A stretch of 11,032 bases of DNA, from assembly GCA_903930805.1 (NCBI GenBank), contig CAIYZZ010000500.1, positions 1 to 11,032 on the forward strand. The letters are read 5' to 3'. This DNA is from an uncultured Rhodocyclaceae bacterium. GTDB lineage: Bacteria; Pseudomonadota; Gammaproteobacteria; Burkholderiales; Rhodocyclaceae. Position numbers and translations under genes: made by a program. The notes beneath the pieces were generated by a model, which did not search any database, was not told where the DNA came from, and was given only the letters and a program-made list of their open reading frames with translations. Positions 1 through 6,201 of the stretch are shown here, in pieces (within the stretch, counting starts at the first letter, position 1; each line of letters opens with the position of its first letter).

Positions 1-180
1 GATGGCGCCGTCCGCCACCGTCTTGGCCCGATCTTCGGCAGCACGCAGAATCTGGCGCTCAAAATGGATTGTGATCCAGTGCTGTGCAACAACGAGCACG
101 ACAATCAGGAACCCCTGGATGAGAATCTGTAACTTGAGCTGCAGCCCAATCTTGCTCCACCAAACCGAAAGACCGTTCAT
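1..180 (-). CDS. Membrane-anchored sensory protein, N-terminal 60 residues only (truncated by window edge)
   Basis: Reading leftwards from an ATG at 180 there are 60 uninterrupted codons reaching the window edge, so only the N-terminus is present. The protein starts MNGLSVWWSKIGLQLKLQ and has one strong transmembrane segment at about residues 18-37. A charged amphipathic stretch follows (FERQILRAAEDRAKTVADGA, about residues 41-59). A short cytoplasmic N-terminus, one helix and then an 'AEDRAKTVADGA' region resembles the start of methyl-accepting chemotaxis proteins or kinases with a DUF3365/Tll0287-like sensor domain. That assignment is from memory of the family and is tentative, since no signalling domain is visible. 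The start is supported by a G-rich Shine-Dalgarno tract just upstream and a good predicted promoter at 205-233. It lies 95 bp downstream of the histidine kinase gene on the same strand, which fits a joint sensory role. Confidence 0.65.
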   Translation of the reverse strand, partial: MNGLSVWWSKIGLQLKLQILIQGFLIVVLVVAQHWITIHFERQILRAAEDRAKTVADGAI

Positions 181-184
181 GGTT

Positions 185-195
185 CCCCCCCCCTC
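185..195 (-). promoter_or_regulatory. Ribosome-binding site made of a nine-G homopolymer
   Basis: On the minus strand the leader reads GAGGGGGGGGGAACC directly before the ATG at 180. The run of nine G (plus-strand C at 185-193) serves as the Shine-Dalgarno sequence. A homopolymer of this length is prone to slippage during replication, so the strength or spacing of the site could vary between cells. Confidence 0.6.
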
Positions 196-204
196 GTATC
201 GCAA

Positions 205-233
205 ATGATAGCGCTTCCCGTCCGACGTGTTAA
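205..233 (-). promoter_or_regulatory. Predicted sigma-70 promoter of the truncated sensor gene
   Basis: Minus strand: a -35 box TTAACA (228-233; 5 of 6 to consensus), a 17-bp spacer, and a -10 box TATCAT (205-210; 5 of 6). Transcription would begin near 198, giving a leader of about 18 nt that contains the G-tract ribosome-binding site. The -35 lies inside a perfect 8-bp palindrome, TGTTAACA (228-235). It implies the sensor gene can be expressed independently of the upstream kinase gene. Confidence 0.55.
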
Positions 234-275
234 CAAACAACTTTGTCCAGTAGGTTAATGAGGCCTCGCCGACTT

Positions 276-2213
276 TTACGACGACTGGCTTGCCAGAGGT
301 TTCTCATGCCACTTGAGCAATGCGGCAAACAGCACATCAGGATCGACTGGTTTGGCAACGAAGTCATTCATTCCAGCCCCGAAGCATTTCGCCTTGTCTT
401 CAGAGAACGCATTCGCAGTCATGGCAATGATGGGTGTTTCGGCCCGGTCAGGCAGTTGGCGTATCCGTCGCGTGGCTTCAAGGCCGTCCATGTTCGGCAT
501 CTGCATGTCCATCAGGATCAGGTCGTAGGCGTTCCCGGTGGCCAACTCCACGGCCTTGACCCCATCTTCGGCAATATCGACAGCCTGCTTCACGTCCCGC
601 AGCAGTTCCAGCGTGACCTCGCGGTTAATCAATTCATCTTCCACCAGCAGAATTCGTTTGCCGCTGTGGTCGCGGACCAGCGCGGCCTCGGCAGACTGCA
701 CCGGCGGTGGTGCCTGGATCGGGGCGGAAACGCCCCCCTTCCTGAGCCGGGCGGTGAACCAGAAAGTGCTGCCGGTACCGAGCGTGCTGACCACGCCGGC
801 ATCGCCACCCATCAACTGGGCGAACTTCTTGGTAATGGCCAGGCCCAATCCGGTGCCCCCGTACTTGCGGGTGGTCGAGTTGTCGGCCTGCTCGAACGCC
901 ATGAACAGTTTCGGCGTCACCTCGGGTGGGATGCCGATGCCCGTGTCCTGTACCTCGAAGCGGACCAGCACGTTGTCGTCGGTTTCCTCCTCGGGTTTGG
1001 CGCGGAGCGTGACGCTGCCGGTTTCGGTGAATTTGATGGCGTTGGTGGCGTAATTGAGCAAGGCCTGCTGGAGTCGGGTCGGGTCGCCCAGCAGGCGGGG
1101 CAGCGGGGCACTTTCGATCAGCAGCTTGATGTTCTTCGCCTGCGCCCTATCATAGAGGATGGAACCCACGTTGGCGGTGATGCTGCCGACGCTGACGTTG
1201 GTTTCTTCGAGGGCAAACTTGCCGGCCTCGATCTTGGAGAGTTCCAGGACGGCATTGATGGTGCCCAGCAGATGCTGTCCTGCGGTGTCGATCTTCTCCA
1301 GGCGTACCGCCTGTTCTGGGGACACGCCGGCACGCCGGATCAGGTGCGTCATACCGGTGATGGCGTTGAGCGGCGTGCGGATCTCGTGCGACATGTTGGC
1401 CAGAAATGAGCTTTTGGCAACGTTGGCGGCTTCGGCAGCCTCCTTGGCCCGGGACAGGTCGGCAGTGCGCTGGGCTACCTGCTCTTCAAGGTGTTGCTTG
1501 TGTTCCTTGAGTTCCTGCTCCACCTTCTGCCGTTCGTCGATTTCTTCAAGCAAGTCTGCTTGATAGGCGCGCAAATCCTCGCGCATCAGGGTGAAGCTGC
1601 GGATCAGGGCGCCCACCTCATCCCCGCCGGCCTGAGGCAACGGTGTATCGAACTCCCGCCTGGCGAGGTCCTTGGCAGCTAATGACAAGCGACTCATGGG
1701 GCGAACGACGACGGCTTCAACCATCACGATCCAGACGAAGCCGAGCAGCATGACGATGGTCACCAGCAGAACCGTCAGCTGATAATGTCGGGCCGTGTGC
1801 TTATTCATCCACCGGGAAAGATCAAGATGGATCGTCAGGCGGCCCACCGGCTGCCCCAGGTAAGCAATGTTCTTTTCCAGCGCCTGTACGCCTGGGTGGC
1901 CCGCCAGCGGGGTAGCCGCCCCTGTCATGAGCGGGTAGATCTGCTTGTCGCGCTCATTGGTCAGGAGGATGTGCTCCCAATCCGGGTTTTTCTTCTTCAG
2001 TTCCCCGAGGTTCTCGTTGATGATGTCCAGCTGGCTCGCCAGCATCAACGGGATCAAGCCCTCGATCACGCTGTCCAGATGGTGATCCACCTCTTCGAGA
2101 TATTCGACTTTCTGGGTTTCCAGGTAACGGGGAATCCAGACGAAATTGAGAAAGGAGAATGCAACCAGGCCGGCAAGCAGTACGGGCAGCAGCAACTTCC
2201 AGCGCAGCGACAT
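276..2213 (-). CDS. Hybrid sensor histidine kinase (HAMP-HisKA-HATPase-REC)
   Basis: This 645-residue inner-membrane hybrid kinase should autophosphorylate in response to a periplasmic signal and pass phosphate to its own receiver. Order: TM1 about 7-27; a periplasmic region of about 117 residues with no family I recognise; TM2 about 146-168; HAMP about 167-219; a charged coiled coil 220-268; HisKA with the H-box SHEIRTPLN (phospho-His 276); HATPase with N-box [10 protein letters not shown] (387-396), G1 DTGIGI (423-428) and G2 GGTGLGL (452-458); a Pro/Ala linker; REC about 519-636 with acidic pair E525/D526, phospho-acceptor D569, T599 and K621. All key catalytic residues are present. There is no HPt domain and no separate response regulator in the window, so the next phosphorelay partner is encoded elsewhere. 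The ATG at 2213 is 7 bp after the binding-protein gene, whose last codons supply an AGGAAG ribosome-binding site. Tight coupling implies the binding protein is its input; the ligand is unknown. Confidence 0.93.
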   Translation of the reverse strand: MSLRWKLLLPVLLAGLVAFSFLNFVWIPRYLETQKVEYLEEVDHHLDSVIEGLIPLMLASQLDIINENLGELKKKNPDWEHILLTNERDKQIYPLMTGAATPLAGHPGVQALEKNIAYLGQPVGRLTIHLDLSRWMNKHTARHYQLTVLLVTIVMLLGFVWIVMVEAVVVRPMSRLSLAAKDLARREFDTPLPQAGGDEVGALIRSFTLMREDLRAYQADLLEEIDERQKVEQELKEHKQHLEEQVAQRTADLSRAKEAAEAANVAKSSFLANMSHEIRTPLNAITGMTHLIRRAGVSPEQAVRLEKIDTAGQHLLGTINAVLELSKIEAGKFALEETNVSVGSITANVGSILYDRAQAKNIKLLIESAPLPRLLGDPTRLQQALLNYATNAIKFTETGSVTLRAKPEEETDDNVLVRFEVQDTGIGIPPEVTPKLFMAFEQADNSTTRKYGGTGLGLAITKKFAQLMGGDAGVVSTLGTGSTFWFTARLRKGGVSAPIQAPPPVQSAEAALVRDHSGKRILLVEDELINREVTLELLRDVKQAVDIAEDGVKAVELATGNAYDLILMDMQMPNMDGLEATRRIRQLPDRAETPIIAMTANAFSEDKAKCFGAGMNDFVAKPVDPDVLFAALLKWHEKPLASQSS

Positions 2214-2220
2214 CGCGTAT

Positions 2221-3096
2221 CTACTTCCTGTCCCCGACCCAATAGCTTTCGAGTCCCCACTTGCGCATCACGAGGTAGTCATCTAGGGACGTCGTCATCG
2301 GGGATTGCATCGGAACCTCGTCCAGCAGCAACTTGCCGGCGGGTGTGGCGCTCAATTCCAGCAGCGCCTTCTTGAGCGATTCGCGGATTTCGGCCCGGAG
2401 TCGGGGGTGTGCGGCGACAGGATGGGGAGGCATGGGCCGGGTGGTATAGAGCACCCGCAGTCCATCCCGGATCGCCGCGTCCTGCTCGGCGAGGGTTTTT
2501 TCCACGCCTCCGCCGGCATCGGCGAGGCCGTTCAGTACGTGCAGGTAGGCAGAACTGTGGGTTCTTGCATTCACCATGGTCATGTCGATCTTGTAGAGGC
2601 GGCTCAGATCCGCCCGCAACAGAAGGCTGGCCCCCAGTGCATTGGGCGAAGGAACCGCCAGAGTTTTCCCCGCAAGTTCCTCCACACTTTTTACCGGGCT
2701 GTCCTTGCGTACCACGAGAATCCCGCGCAAGGGTTCCTGGTCGCGGACGAGGGGAATGTAACCCTGGGAATCGCTGACGCGGAGGATGTGATACGGATTG
2801 GCATAGACGAAATCGAACGTCCCCTTCTCGAGCGCCGTTTCAAATTCCGGAACGGTCAGGGTGGCGACCAGGCGAATTTCGAGTCCGGTGCGCCGGCTAA
2901 GCTCATCGACAATGGGCTTCCAGATGGCGAACAGTTTGCGCTGCTCGAACTGGGGCACTACGCCGAAGGTATAGGTTGTCTCGGCGCCGGCAGCAAAAGC
3001 TGTCGACAGGATCAGCCAGCAAACGGCCAGGCTGCGGATCAGTTTTCGCCCGATCACTTTTATCCAAAGGAAAATCTGCTGATCTACCGTAGCCAT
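2221..3096 (-). CDS. Periplasmic PhnD-like solute-binding protein (probable sensor input)
   Basis: This 291-residue protein resembles the phosphate/phosphite/phosphonate ABC transporter binding-protein family (PhnD-like). A basic n-region (GRKLIRS) and hydrophobic core (about 22-36) form a signal peptide, cleaved probably near AFAAGA (about 38). Cys26 sits inside the hydrophobic core with Val before it, so it is not a convincing lipobox. The mature part begins with a typical strand, [10 protein letters not shown] (41-50). It has the family-like segment [12 protein letters not shown] (92-103) and a second-lobe segment, [16 protein letters not shown] (141-156). The ATG is supported by GGGGGAAG about 6 nt upstream. 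It is the first gene of an operon with the hybrid kinase 7 bp downstream, and no permease or ATPase gene is nearby. I therefore infer that it presents a small ligand to the kinase rather than serving uptake. The ligand cannot be read from the sequence; the phosphonate label is only a family name. Confidence 0.85.
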   Translation of the reverse strand: MATVDQQIFLWIKVIGRKLIRSLAVCWLILSTAFAAGAETTYTFGVVPQFEQRKLFAIWKPIVDELSRRTGLEIRLVATLTVPEFETALEKGTFDFVYANPYHILRVSDSQGYIPLVRDQEPLRGILVVRKDSPVKSVEELAGKTLAVPSPNALGASLLLRADLSRLYKIDMTMVNARTHSSAYLHVLNGLADAGGGVEKTLAEQDAAIRDGLRVLYTTRPMPPHPVAAHPRLRAEIRESLKKALLELSATPAGKLLLDEVPMQSPMTTSLDDYLVMRKWGLESYWVGDRK

Positions 3097-3164
3097 TCAA
3101 TTCTTCCCCCGATACGCTACCGAGCAAATATCCCCTTTGCATGGGTAGCTCATTAGTTTGGGAG

Positions 3165-3193
3165 ATACTATCCCACTTTCACTTGACTGTCAG
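3165..3193 (-). promoter_or_regulatory. Predicted sigma-70 promoter of the binding protein-kinase operon
   Basis: Minus strand: -35 CTGACA (3188-3193; 5 of 6), spacer exactly 17 bp, -10 TAGTAT (3165-3170; 4 of 6). Transcription would start near 3158, leaving a 5' leader of about 60 nt before the ATG at 3096. It lies in the 124-bp gap between this operon and the upstream exporter gene, the largest non-coding gap in the window. Confidence 0.5.
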
Positions 3194-3195
3194 AG

Positions 3196-3206
3196 CCTGA
3201 TTCAGG
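3196..3206. promoter_or_regulatory. Short perfect palindrome just upstream of the -35 box
   Basis: CCTGA-T-TCAGG is an 11-bp perfect inverted repeat ending 2 bp upstream of the predicted -35 box of the binding-protein operon. Its position suits an activator or repressor half-site pair. It is short enough to be chance, and it has no T-run that would make it an intrinsic terminator for the exporter gene upstream. Confidence 0.25.
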
Positions 3207-3220
3207 ACACAAACGCTTTG

Positions 3221-3796
3221 TCAGAAGCCCAGTTTCTCGCCCGCGCCGAGTAATGTGGCCACGCCAAGGATTGCAAAGATCGCCGCAGCAACGGCATGCA
3301 CCAGGCGCACCGGCATCTTGTGGGCGATACGGTCGCCCAGCAGCACCGCCGGGACGTTGGCGATCATCATGCCCAGGGTCGTGCCCGCCACCACGGTAAA
3401 GAGGGCCTGATACTGGGCTGCCAGCGCTACCGTGGCCACCTGGGTCTTGTCGCCCATCTCGGCCAGGAAGAAGGCGATCAGCGTCGTGCCGAACACACCG
3501 GAGCGTGCCAGCTTGGCATCGTCTTCATCGAATTTGTCCGGGATCAGGGTCCAGATGGCCATCGCGATAAACGAAACGCCCAGCACCCAGCGCATGGTTT
3601 CCGGTCCGGCGAGCGACGTGATCCACGCACCGAGCGCGCCGGCAAAGCCGTGGTTGGCAACAGTGGCGACAAAGATGCCTAAAACGATCGGCAGCGGCTT
3701 GCGAAACTTCGCGGCCAGAATGAAGGCGAGGAGTTGGGTCTTGTCGCCAATTTCGGCCAAGGCAACGATGCCTGTCGAGATGAGAAAGGCTTCCAC
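3221..3796 (-). CDS. UPF0016/TMEM165 (GDT1) family cation exporter, probably Mn2+
   Basis: This 191-residue integral membrane protein carries the family's two-fold repeat. The signature E-x-G-D-K-T occurs at EIGDKT (15-20) in the first half and EMGDKT (113-118) in the second. Six hydrophobic segments are seen, three per repeat, separated by an acidic hydrophilic loop (PDKFDEDDAKLARSG, about 86-100). Bacterial members studied so far (MneA type) export Mn2+, and eukaryotic GDT1/TMEM165 move Mn2+/Ca2+ against protons; Mn2+ is inferred here from family. The start is GTG at 3796, with AAGGA 5 nt upstream and the transmembrane helix beginning at once. The reading frame stays open upstream to 4243, but that part is a shadow of the reductase gene. 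The gene follows the reductase gene by 61 bp. I found no yybP-ykoY Mn2+ riboswitch, and the gap is too short for a complete one. Confidence 0.9.
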   Translation of the reverse strand: MEAFLISTGIVALAEIGDKTQLLAFILAAKFRKPLPIVLGIFVATVANHGFAGALGAWITSLAGPETMRWVLGVSFIAMAIWTLIPDKFDEDDAKLARSGVFGTTLIAFFLAEMGDKTQVATVALAAQYQALFTVVAGTTLGMMIANVPAVLLGDRIAHKMPVRLVHAVAAAIFAILGVATLLGAGEKLGF

Positions 3797-3857
3797 GGGA
3801 TTCCTTGACTGGAAAAAAGTCGGCGCTGGCGGGACGGCGTTAAAGTGTAAAAGCGGC

Positions 3858-4871
3858 CTATCGCGGCGCGTAGGAAAACATGTCGGCAAAGAATTCTTCT
3901 TTCGGCAGGCCGCGCGCGGTGAAATCAGCCCACGCTGCTTCGCACATGGCCGGGGCACCGCAGGCATAGACCTGATAGGCCGCCACATCCGCATGATCGG
4001 CCAGTGCCGCCTCATGGACCAAGCCGGTGCGACCGGTCCAGGCATCACCCGCTGCGGGTTCCGACAGCACGGGTGTGTAGGTGATGTGCGCATGCTCGGT
4101 GGCCCAGCCTTCGGCGAGCGCATGCATATACAGGCCGGCGCGATCCTTGGCACCCCAGTAGAGCTGCATCGGGCGGGTAAGGCCGATATGCAGGGCATGC
4201 TCCACCAGTCCCTTGAGCGGGGCAAAACCGGTACCGCCGGCAATCAGGATGATTGGCTTGTCCGATTCCTCACGCAGGAAGAAGCTGCCGAGCGGACCTT
4301 CGATGCGCATGATGTCCTTCTGCTTCATCGTGGTGAAGACATGCTCGGTGAAGTTGCCGCCGGGAATACGGCGCACGTGGATCTCGAGCAGTTCATCAGC
4401 ATGCGGCGCACTGGCGAGCGAAAAAGCGCGGCGCTTGCCCTCCGGAAGCAGGAATTCGATGTACTGGCCGGCCAGAAATTGCAGTCTTTCATTGGCTGGC
4501 AGCTTGAGGCTGATGACCATCACGTCGTCCGCGACGCGCTCCAGCTTCTGCACACGGCAGGGCAGAATCTTGACCGGGATGTCACGCGCGGCGCTGACTT
4601 CGCGCACCTCGATGCTCAAGTCGGACAGGGGTTTGGCACAACAGAACAGCGCCATGCCGGCCGCGCGATCTTCGGGGGGGAGTGCGCTATCTTGTGCCAA
4701 GCCATGGTCGACTTCGCCCTCCAGCACCTTGCCCTTGCAGGCACCGCAAGCGCCGTTCTGGCAACCGTAGGGCAGATTGAAACCGGCATCCAGCGCGGCT
4801 TCGAGCACAGTGGCGCCGGCAACGACGCTAAAAACGTGGCCGCTGGGCTGGAGGGTGACTTGATGGGTCAT
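3858..4871 (-). CDS. 2Fe-2S/FAD/NAD(P)H reductase (CDP-6-deoxy-delta-3,4-glucoseen reductase-like)
   Basis: This 337-residue soluble oxidoreductase has the layout of phenol hydroxylase/AscD-type reductases: an N-terminal plant-type ferredoxin domain, then an FAD-binding barrel, then an NAD(P)-binding domain. Cluster ligands are C37, C42 and C45 in YGCQNGACGAC plus C77 (or C78) in LFCCAKP. FAD binding is shown by RAFSLAS (148-154), the nucleotide domain by AGGTGFAP (211-218) and the C-terminal motif by CGAPAM (304-309). It moves electrons from NAD(P)H through FAD and the 2Fe-2S centre to a partner protein. Databases often name such betaproteobacterial proteins glucoseen reductase, but no deoxysugar genes are here and the real acceptor is unknown. 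I chose the ATG at 4871 (MTHQVTLQPSGH) because the ferredoxin fold begins there. An upstream TTG at 4901 would add ten residues but would overlap the divergent gene and has no ribosome-binding site. Residues 64-67 include a seven-C coding tract (4674-4680). Confidence 0.88.
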   Translation of the reverse strand: MTHQVTLQPSGHVFSVVAGATVLEAALDAGFNLPYGCQNGACGACKGKVLEGEVDHGLAQDSALPPEDRAAGMALFCCAKPLSDLSIEVREVSAARDIPVKILPCRVQKLERVADDVMVISLKLPANERLQFLAGQYIEFLLPEGKRRAFSLASAPHADELLEIHVRRIPGGNFTEHVFTTMKQKDIMRIEGPLGSFFLREESDKPIILIAGGTGFAPLKGLVEHALHIGLTRPMQLYWGAKDRAGLYMHALAEGWATEHAHITYTPVLSEPAAGDAWTGRTGLVHEAALADHADVAAYQVYACGAPAMCEAAWADFTARGLPKEEFFADMFSYAPR

Positions 4872-4879
4872 GCGATAAT
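4871..4879 (+). promoter_or_regulatory. Predicted extended -10 promoter of the SDR-hemJ-rlmL operon
   Basis: TGCGATAAT is an extended -10 element (TGn followed by GATAAT, 5 of 6). No good -35 lies 16-18 bp upstream, which extended -10 promoters tolerate. Transcription would begin near 4886, exactly at the first possible start codon of the plus-strand gene. The element lies in the 14-bp gap between divergent start codons, so it also touches the reductase start. Confidence 0.4.
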
Positions 4880-4885
4880 CGTCCA

Positions 4886-5797
4886 GTGAGAAATACTTCA
4901 AGAAAATTGCAGAGAAGGTTGCTGATCGTCGGTTGCGGCGACGTCGTGCGCCGCGCGTTGCCTGCCTTGATGCGCCGCTGGAAAGTCTTTGCGCTGGTGC
5001 GCGCTTTCGACTCGTCGCTGCGTGAGTTGGGGGTTACCCAGATTCTCGGCGACCTCGACCAACCCGCCACCCTGCGACGTCTTGCCGGGCTGGCGCATGC
5101 CGTACTGCACAGCGCCCCGCCGCCCGGTAGCGGCACCCCGCGCAATGATCTGCGCACCCGGCGCCTACTGGCTGTGCTGCAAGGCGCGGCAAGTCTACCA
5201 CGGCGCCTTGTTTACATCAGTACCACCGGGGTCTATGGCGACTGCGCCGGGGCCGTGGTACCCGAAACCCGGCCGCTGGCTGCCGCTACCGCGCGCGGGC
5301 AACGTCGCGTTGCCGCCGAGCGCCTGTTGCGCAATTTTGGCCGGGGCAGCGCCGTGCGCGTCAGCATTTTGCGCGCACCCGGCATCTACGCGGCCGACCG
5401 TCTGCCGCTCGAGCGCATCCGCCGGGGCGACCCGGTGCTGGCGGCGAACGAGGATGTGTTTACCAATCACATCCACGCCGAAGATCTGGCTACCGCTTGT
5501 ATTGCGGCGCTGGAACGTGGCGGTGCCAACCGTGCCTACAACATCAGCGACGATTCGGCCCTGCCGATGGGCGAGTGGTTCGACCGCCTCGCCGACTCCT
5601 TTGCCCTGCCCCGGCCGCCTCGTGCGACACGGGCGGAAGTTATAACGCGTCTGTCACCGATGCTGCTCTCCTTCATGGGCGAATCGCGGCGACTGGACAA
5701 CGCGCGCATGAAGCGCGAACTGAAATTGCGCCTGCGTTATCCGACGGTGGATGACGGCATCGCGCATGCCTTGAGGAATCCCTTATGCTCTGGTTAA
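4886..5797 (+). CDS. SDR / NAD(P)-dependent epimerase-like protein (YeeZ-like)
   Basis: Up to 303 residues, with a Rossmann fold of the extended SDR/epimerase type. The dinucleotide-binding turn is LLIVGCGDVVRRAL (12-25), close to the GxGDxxRR form of YeeZ-like proteins. STTGVYGD (112-119) contains the active-site-region Tyr117. A typical late motif is NHIHAEDLA (194-202), then AYNISDD (217-223). The substrate is unknown; I see none of the markers of a specific sugar epimerase. The start is uncertain: GTG at 4886 has no ribosome-binding site and coincides with the predicted transcription start, so it would be read leaderless. TTG codons at 4907 and 4919 are alternatives, the latter directly after AGAGAAGG. 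It is first in an operon and overlaps hemJ by 13 bp. Functional linkage with hemJ is not evident beyond co-transcription. Confidence 0.85.
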   Translation: MRNTSRKLQRRLLIVGCGDVVRRALPALMRRWKVFALVRAFDSSLRELGVTQILGDLDQPATLRRLAGLAHAVLHSAPPPGSGTPRNDLRTRRLLAVLQGAASLPRRLVYISTTGVYGDCAGAVVPETRPLAAATARGQRRVAAERLLRNFGRGSAVRVSILRAPGIYAADRLPLERIRRGDPVLAANEDVFTNHIHAEDLATACIAALERGGANRAYNISDDSALPMGEWFDRLADSFALPRPPRATRAEVITRLSPMLLSFMGESRRLDNARMKRELKLRLRYPTVDDGIAHALRNPLCSG

Positions 5798-6201
5798 AAG
5801 CCTTCCATATTATTTTCGTCGTCAGCTGGTTCGCCGGTTTGTTCTACCTGCCGCGCATCTTCGTCAATCTGGCCATGGTGCCTGCAGACAGTCATGCCGA
5901 GCGCGAGCGACTCTTGCTGATGTCGAGGAAGCTTTACAAATTCGTCACGCCTATCGGTGCGCTGGCGGTGATCACCGGTCTGTGGCTGTGGCTGGGATAC
6001 GGATTTGCGGGCGGCTGGCTGCATGCCAAGACGACGCTGGTGGCGGGTCTGGTGGTTTATCACCTGTATTGCGGCAGACTGCTCAAGACCTTCGCCACCG
6101 GACAGAATCAGCGCTCGCATGTCTGGTTCCGTTTTTTCAACGAAGTGCCGGTATTAGTGCTGCTGGTTGTTTGCATTCTCGTTGTGGTGAAACCATTTTG
6201 A
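5785..6201 (+). CDS. hemJ: Protoporphyrinogen IX oxidase HemJ
   Basis: This 138-residue, four-helix inner-membrane protein of the UPF0093/HemJ family catalyses the six-electron oxidation of protoporphyrinogen IX to protoporphyrin IX, the penultimate step of haem synthesis. The length is normal for the family. The N-terminus MLWLKAFHIIFVVSWFAGL has the family-conserved His (H8) in helix 1. Other typical features are YLPRIFV (21-27), WLHAKTTLV (78-86, with H80 and K82), RFFNEVP (116-122), and a C-terminal helix ending in K136. The ATG lies inside the end of the upstream SDR gene (13-bp overlap), with TGAGGA 7 nt before it as a good ribosome-binding site. Its TGA overlaps the TTG start of the next gene. 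No hemG or hemY is in view, consistent with HemJ being the enzyme used. Confidence 0.92.
   Translation: MLWLKAFHIIFVVSWFAGLFYLPRIFVNLAMVPADSHAERERLLLMSRKLYKFVTPIGALAVITGLWLWLGYGFAGGWLHAKTTLVAGLVVYHLYCGRLLKTFATGQNQRSHVWFRFFNEVPVLVLLVVCILVVVKPF

Noticed and set aside
243..1409. Long plus-strand open frame (388 codons) opposite the hybrid kinase
   Set aside because: It is antisense to a gene with full conserved kinase motifs, its translation has low-complexity Arg/Gly/Gln/His composition and no domain, and such frames are common opposite GC-rich genes.
2992..3035. Lipoprotein signal (Cys26) in the PhnD-like protein
   Set aside because: The residues before the Cys (LAV) do not fit a lipobox and the hydrophobic core continues past it; a type I signal peptide cleaved near residue 38 fits better.
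3797..3857. Possible yybP-ykoY manganese riboswitch before the exporter gene
   Set aside because: The gap is only 61 bp and I could not find the conserved paired elements, so a complete aptamer is not supported.
3797..3857. Possible terminator between the reductase and exporter genes (T-run near GC-rich bases)
   Set aside because: The GC-rich bases before the T-run do not form a consistent inverted repeat.
3797..4243. N-terminal extension of the UPF0016 exporter frame
   Set aside because: The extension is read out of frame through the reductase gene, and the true protein begins at the GTG at 3796 with a ribosome-binding site and a first helix typical of the family.
4674..4680. Seven-base homopolymer within the reductase coding region as a phase-variable frameshift site
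   Set aside because: The frame is intact, seven bases is modest, and nothing suggests variation is used; it encodes ordinary Leu-Pro-Pro.
3432..4889. Long plus-strand open frame (485 codons) across the exporter and reductase genes
   Set aside because: It runs antisense through two genes with clear conserved motifs and shows no protein-like features of its own.
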